A stretch of DNA of 25,198 bases, from positions 1 through 25,198 of IMG/VR virus record IMGVR_UViG_3300024348_002021; one strand, given 5' to 3'. The first letter of the stretch is position 1. Each line of letters begins with the position of its first letter. Position numbers and translations under genes: made by a program. This DNA comes from a virus. Below, in pieces: positions 21,831-25,198 of the stretch. The notes under the pieces are model-generated. The model did not search any database. It was not told the DNA's origin and was given only the letters and a program-made list of their open reading frames with translations.

Positions 21831-22919
21831 ATGAATAACTATATTTTTACAAGTGAGAGTGTTAGTGATGGACACCCAGATAAGGTTGCTGACCAGATTA
21901 GTGATGCGTTAGTTGATGCAGGACTTAAAAATGGTGACGAAACAACAAGAGTTGCAGTTGAAACATTAGTAACTACTAATCATGTAACACTTGCAGGGGA
22001 AGTAAAGAACTTTAACGTAACCAAGGATGAGGTAGAAGAAATCATCCGTGATGTAGTGAAATACATTGGATATGAACAAGAGGGATTTCACTGGGATAAA
22101 CTAAAAATCTATAATGAAATTCACTCACAGTCAGGCGATATCGCACTAGGAACCGATGATTTCGGTGCTGGTGACCAAGGACTAATGTTTGGGTATGCTT
22201 GTAATGATAATGAGGCTATGCTACCAGCACCTATATATTACGCACATGAGATACTTAAAGAACTTAAAGAGAAACGCATCACAGGCGCTGATTCCTTGCT
22301 TCCAGACGCTAAATCCCAAGTAAGTCTACAATATGAGGGTGGTAAAGTAAAACGTTGTGACCAAGTAGTAATATCGACTCAACACGCAGTAGACCGAGGA
22401 GATGAAGCAGGAGCAGAGGCCAGAGTGGCTGGTGCGTACGTACTAGAAGATTTGATTGATAGTGACACTATATGGCATATCAATCCTACGGGCAAATTTG
22501 AAATTGGTGGCCCAGATGGAGATGCTGGATTAACGGGTAGAAAGATTATTGTTGATACATATGGTGGTTATGCACCCCACGGTGGTGGTGCATTCTCAGG
22601 AAAAGACCCTACGAAAGTAGATAGAAGTGCCGCTTATATGGCACGTTGGATTGCGAAAAATGTTGTAGCAGATAACATGGCAGATTGGTGTCAAATTCAA
22701 TTGAGTTATGCTATCGGTGTTAAAGAACCAACAAGTATCTATGTAGATTCAAATGGACACAACAGAACTATTCAAAAGTATATTGCTGATAATATTGATT
22801 TAACACCAAAAGGGATTATTGATAGATTTGATTTATTCAATTTTCATCAATATAGTAAGAATTGTGTATACGGACATTTTGGTGACAAAGATGTTCCATG
22901 GGAGAAAATAGGATGGTAA
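21831..22919 (+). CDS. metK: S-adenosylmethionine synthetase
   Basis: A 362-residue enzyme making SAM from methionine and ATP. The hallmark motifs are present: SESVSDGHPDKVADQISD at the start (catalytic His and ATP site), GAGDQGLMFGYAC, the N-P-T-G-K-F-E-I-G-G-P segment, and GGGAFSGKDPTKVDRSAAY for phosphate binding. It is about 20 residues shorter than E. coli MetK (384), with differences in the loops and a cut-back carboxy terminus, F-G-D-K-D-V-P-W-E-K, that keeps the conserved P-W-E. An ATTAAGGATTTGA ribosome region precedes the ATG, and a clear promoter is upstream. In a phage it would raise SAM for methylation reactions or affect host methionine control; the purpose is not evident from this window. 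Confidence 0.95.
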   Translation: MNNYIFTSESVSDGHPDKVADQISDALVDAGLKNGDETTRVAVETLVTTNHVTLAGEVKNFNVTKDEVEEIIRDVVKYIGYEQEGFHWDKLKIYNEIHSQSGDIALGTDDFGAGDQGLMFGYACNDNEAMLPAPIYYAHEILKELKEKRITGADSLLPDAKSQVSLQYEGGKVKRCDQVVISTQHAVDRGDEAGAEARVAGAYVLEDLIDSDTIWHINPTGKFEIGGPDGDAGLTGRKIIVDTYGGYAPHGGGAFSGKDPTKVDRSAAYMARWIAKNVVADNMADWCQIQLSYAIGVKEPTSIYVDSNGHNRTIQKYIADNIDLTPKGIIDRFDLFNFHQYSKNCVYGHFGDKDVPWEKIGW

Positions 22920-23185
22920 ATTTTACAGTTCTATGGGAAGTAAATTACTATGATGCTGAAAAGAAATTCTTTGTACGAGAAGGAAATACTGCTGAAAGTT
23001 TAGATGATTTAATGGACGATTTGGGTGAGAACGCAATCGACCATGAACCAGAAAATGAAACGCCAGTTGGGCTAGGAGACTTTGACATTGAATGGATTAA
23101 AATTTTAGATGAAGAAGATAACGAAGTCTGGCGAGATGAGGATTACGATTTTAAAAACAAAGATTGGTTGAAATATATTAGTTAG
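22913..23185 (+). CDS. Small acidic protein of unknown function
   Basis: An acidic protein of about 90 residues. It begins with a beta segment (VNFTVLWEVNYYDAEKKFF), followed by E-S-L-D-D-L-M-D-D-L and an acidic, Trp-containing carboxy half. I chose the ATG at 22913 because a GGAG ribosome site lies 8 bases upstream within the SAM synthetase gene and the ATG overlaps its stop codon (ATGGTAA). An earlier in-frame ATG at 22898 would give five extra residues and lacks such a site. No family is recognised. Similar small phage proteins with this beta start are often nucleotide- or protein-binding, but no claim can be made. Confidence 0.62.
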   Translation: MVNFTVLWEVNYYDAEKKFFVREGNTAESLDDLMDDLGENAIDHEPENETPVGLGDFDIEWIKILDEEDNEVWRDEDYDFKNKDWLKYIS

Positions 23186-23201
23186 AAAAGGAGAAAGTAT
23201 A

Positions 23202-23489
23202 ATGCTTAAAGCGTTATTTAATCAAGGCTATTCGAAGAAGTTTATGGAACGAATAGAATTTAGAAGAAAAGAATACTATGAGAAACGTAGGATTCAAACT
23301 ATACGTGACAATGCTATGAAGATGGCTCATAATTGGAGTCATGAATATCCTACTGGTACTCCATTAGAATATATCAGAGATGATATTATTGAGTGCTGGG
23401 AAAGAAACTCTAAGGTTGGCATCTTTAGTGGTATTGATGAGAAACAAAACATTCCAGTAGACAGACAGAAAGGAGACGAAAATGAGTAA
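23202..23489 (+). CDS. Small basic protein of unknown function
   Basis: A 95-residue protein that is strongly basic in its first half (K-K-F, R-R-K-E-Y-Y-E-K-R-R) and helix-prone throughout, with no family I recognise. The second half contains H-N-W-S-H-E-Y-P-T-G-T-P-L-E-Y-I and a single Cys. The AAAGGAGAAAG ribosome site is good. Its last 8 bases overlap the start of the next gene, which suggests cotranslation. A nucleic-acid-binding role would fit the charge pattern but is inference. Confidence 0.6.
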   Translation: MLKALFNQGYSKKFMERIEFRRKEYYEKRRIQTIRDNAMKMAHNWSHEYPTGTPLEYIRDDIIECWERNSKVGIFSGIDEKQNIPVDRQKGDENE

Positions 23490-23949
23490 AACGCTTAATC
23501 CGACTACTTGGTTTGGAACACCAGAAGAAAAAGAAAGAGCCGTAGCAAGACGAATTAGTGATGAAAAAGAACAAGCAATCGCACTTGAAAAGATTAACTT
23601 TAAGTATGAACATATAGACCAACACGAACACGACAAGAATATGGCAACCTTAGAAGGCAAAGAGTATGTCAGAGTTGTTGGTATGGAACTAGATGAAGAT
23701 TCACCAGGTCAAGGATTCTTTGAATTAGATTTCAATGATAACTTTGTAGAATATCTTGCACAGAATGGATATGAGGGAGTTGAGCAAGACCAAATAGTTG
23801 ATAATTGGTTTAGCGATTTATGTAAGAATATTGTTCTGAATGATTTAGAGGATGAAGAAGGCGTCAGAAAAAGTGTAATGTCTGATAGTAAAGATGGACT
23901 AATCATTAGTAAGATAAAAACAGACGAAAATACTTCTGAGTATTCATAA
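23482..23949 (+). CDS. Acidic protein of unknown function
   Basis: A 155-residue, strongly acidic soluble protein with no membrane helix or signal. The first 50 residues are charged and helical (EEKERAVARRISDEKEQAIA, then K-Y-E-H-I-D-Q-H-E-H-D). The rest contains mixed helix and strand. The start follows an AAAGGAGACGAAA ribosome site and overlaps the upstream gene by 8 bases. It lies 3 bases before the 5' nuclease gene, so it belongs to the replication operon. No family is recognised. Confidence 0.6.
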   Translation: MSKTLNPTTWFGTPEEKERAVARRISDEKEQAIALEKINFKYEHIDQHEHDKNMATLEGKEYVRVVGMELDEDSPGQGFFELDFNDNFVEYLAQNGYEGVEQDQIVDNWFSDLCKNIVLNDLEDEEGVRKSVMSDSKDGLIISKIKTDENTSEYS

Positions 23950-23952
23950 GAT

Positions 23953-24954
23953 ATGGCTACCTTTATTCTAGTAGATTCGTTCAATATGTATCACCGAGCA
24001 AAGCACGTAGCAATGAGAGGAGCCACTATTGATATGAAGATTGGTATGGCATATCACATAATGCTTAGTAGTGTTAAACTATGTTATAACAAATTCAATG
24101 CGGACCATGCCGTGTTCTGTTTAGAAGGTCGTAGTTGGCGTAAAGATTTCTATGAGCCATATAAGAAGAACCGACAAGTTGCTCGTCTGGCCAAGAGTGT
24201 CAGAGAACAAGAAGAAGATGAAATCATGTTTCAATCATATGATGATATGATTACATTCTTAGATGAAAAAACAAATGTAACATTGTTACAGAACAATGAA
24301 GCCGAAGCAGATGATATGATTGCTCTGTTTATTGAGGCTCATCCAAACGATAATCATATTATTGTATCAAGTGATAGTGATTACTTTCAACTAATTTCAG
24401 ACAATGTAACTATGTATGACGGTGTTCAAAATCGTATCATTACTAAAGATGGGTTCTTTAAAGATGATAAGAATATGACTCCGATAAAAGAAAAGAAAAC
24501 TGGTGAAGTTAAAGAAGCACCAGACCCAGAATGGTTATTGTTTGAGAAATGTATTCGTGGTGATACAAGTGATAATATCTTTTCAGCATATCCTGGTTGT
24601 CGTAAGAAAGGTACTAGAAACAAAGTGGGCATGTTAGAAGCATACGCAGATAAAGATACGGGTGGGTTCAACTGGAATAACTTTATGTTACAGCGATGGA
24701 CAGACCACAATGGGGAAGAACATACAGTGCGTGATGATTTTGAACGTAACGTTCAACTGATTGATTTAACTGCTCAACCATTAGAATTAAAGATTAAATT
24801 CGTGGAAACGATTGCTGAAAATAGTGTGAAAAAAACAAAAACTGCTGTTGGTATGAATTTCTTAAAATTCTGTGGTATACATGATTTACAAAATCTTGCT
24901 AAATCACCGGACGAACTTGCGTCTATACTTAACAAAAGTTATCCAAATGAATGA
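23953..24954 (+). CDS. rnh: 5'-3' exonuclease / RNase H of the FEN family (T4 rnh type)
   Basis: A 333-residue nuclease (T4 RNase H is 305) that removes RNA primers and flap structures from the lagging strand. The FEN metal-binding acidic motifs are present: L-V-D8-S-F-N in the first strand, R-K-x-F-Y-E-P-Y-K-x-N-R (the conserved helical-gateway basic patch), E-A-E-A-D-D, S-S-D-S-D-Y-F-Q-L, and G-D-T-S-D-N with P-G after it, which matches the helix-hairpin-helix entry. The start ATG at 23953 has the conserved L-V-D close behind it, so it is well placed. It lies in the replication block, downstream of the polymerase and clamp, as expected for primer processing. The stop overlaps the next gene by 8 bases. 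Confidence 0.88.
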   Translation: MATFILVDSFNMYHRAKHVAMRGATIDMKIGMAYHIMLSSVKLCYNKFNADHAVFCLEGRSWRKDFYEPYKKNRQVARLAKSVREQEEDEIMFQSYDDMITFLDEKTNVTLLQNNEAEADDMIALFIEAHPNDNHIIVSSDSDYFQLISDNVTMYDGVQNRIITKDGFFKDDKNMTPIKEKKTGEVKEAPDPEWLLFEKCIRGDTSDNIFSAYPGCRKKGTRNKVGMLEAYADKDTGGFNWNNFMLQRWTDHNGEEHTVRDDFERNVQLIDLTAQPLELKIKFVETIAENSVKKTKTAVGMNFLKFCGIHDLQNLAKSPDELASILNKSYPNE

Positions 24955-25198
24955 CCATATTTACATTTTTGATGTAGACGGCACACTTACCCCTAGCAGA
25001 GCAAAAATGAATAAAAAATTCCAAGAGTGGTTCTTGGAGTTTATACACACTCACGAGGTACATTTAGTTACTGGAAGTGATTCAGAGAAAACTATAGAAC
25101 AGATTGGCAATGAACTATTTAAAAAAGTAAAGTGCGTATATAATTGTTCAGGTAATACAAAACATGAAAGGGGTATTTGTGTGTTCAATACTAAAGAT
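24947..25198 (+). CDS. HAD-superfamily phosphatase, phosphomannomutase-like (3' partial)
   Basis: The first 84 codons of a gene that runs off the window. The start has the HAD motif I, I-F-D9-V-D11-G-T-L-T, with the nucleophilic Asp9 and acid Asp11, followed by P-S-R-A-K-M and, later, L-V-T-G-S-D-S-E-K-T-I-E-Q-I-G. This resembles the eukaryotic-type phosphomannomutase beginning (F-D-V-D-G-T-L-T-x-x-R, then G-S-D-x-x-K). The enzyme could act on sugar phosphates, but many phage HAD proteins are deoxynucleotidases or polynucleotide phosphatases, and the distinguishing cap domain is outside the window. It overlaps the upstream nuclease gene by 8 bases. Confidence 0.7.
   Translation, partial: MNDHIYIFDVDGTLTPSRAKMNKKFQEWFLEFIHTHEVHLVTGSDSEKTIEQIGNELFKKVKCVYNCSGNTKHERGICVFNTKD

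Noticed and set aside
22898-22900. ATG at 22898 as start of the small acidic gene
   Set aside because: The ribosome site GGAG lies after it and fits the ATG at 22913, which overlaps the metK stop.
1-25198. Integrated prophage or host chromosome segment
   Set aside because: Despite several host-like metabolic genes, there is no integrase, attachment site or host operon, and the packing and replication genes are those of a lytic T4-like phage.
1-25198. tRNA genes, CRISPR arrays, homing endonucleases or insertion sequences
   Set aside because: None was found on reading both strands; the only repeats are short inverted repeats and in-frame duplications within one gene.

Overview
This window reads as part of the genome of a T4-like (straboviral/myovirus-type) phage of a Gram-negative, probably marine bacterium. 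The replication core is recognisable by motif: a family B DNA polymerase (gp43 type) with all exonuclease and polymerase motifs, a gp45-type sliding clamp, a FEN/RNase H-type 5' nuclease and a small DsbA-like protein. All genes lie on the + strand, are tightly packed (many TAATG, GTGA or TTGA overlaps), AT-rich, and separated by short gaps carrying either T4-late-type GATAAATA boxes or consensus extended -10 sigma70 promoters. A YdcH/DUF465-like gene and a BacA/SbmA-like transporter are compatible with an alphaproteobacterial host, and marine pelagic phages are the closest match in my memory; host assignment is inference only. No tRNA, CRISPR array, integrase or transposon was seen, and no gene-free gap exceeds about 175 bases.

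Layout. 1-550: 3' end of a tail-fibre/virion structural gene. 655-1412: a two-helix membrane protein and a protein with a C-terminal RyR-type domain. 1421-2352: a sigma70-driven Fe-S pair, an HscB-like J-protein whose HPD motif is replaced, and an ErpA/IscA A-type carrier. 2408-3432: a free-standing unit (promoter, 5'-end hairpin, secreted outer-membrane-barrel-like protein, strong terminator). 3459-6568: a five-gene envelope operon behind a late-type box, with an ExbB/TolQ/MotA-like channel, an ExbD/TolR-like single-helix protein carrying a periplasmic YfaP/DUF2135-like domain, two unknown envelope proteins and a membrane-anchored ClpP-fold protease-like protein. 6653-7985: a SbmA/BacA-like peptide transporter and a small unknown, closed by a terminator.

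8053-16999: a late-type operon of six genes, all starting with variants of M-(K/R/N)-(L/I)-x-E/Q-(I/L). This resembles the capsid-targeting peptides of T4 internal head proteins. The cargo includes a 1436-residue protein (NMN adenylyltransferase-like head, long linker, RMF-like tail), a minimal nucleotidyltransferase, a protein with a DnaJ-type zinc knuckle, and a 671-residue Lys/Asp-rich protein. My main hypothesis is that these are packaged, protease-processed proteins injected with the DNA.

17013-25198: early/replication block with DsbA-like protein, DNA polymerase (TTG start), sliding clamp, YdcH-like protein, adenine phosphoribosyltransferase, SAM synthetase, three small unknown acidic or basic proteins, 5' nuclease, and the start of a phosphomannomutase-like HAD protein. 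Together the accessory genes point to three themes: remodelling of the host envelope (barrel protein, ExbB/D-like, protease, SbmA), Fe-S assembly, and adenine/NAD/SAM metabolism (NMNAT-like, Apt, MetK, possibly the RyR domain). Homology calls come from motif recognition by eye, not from database searches.
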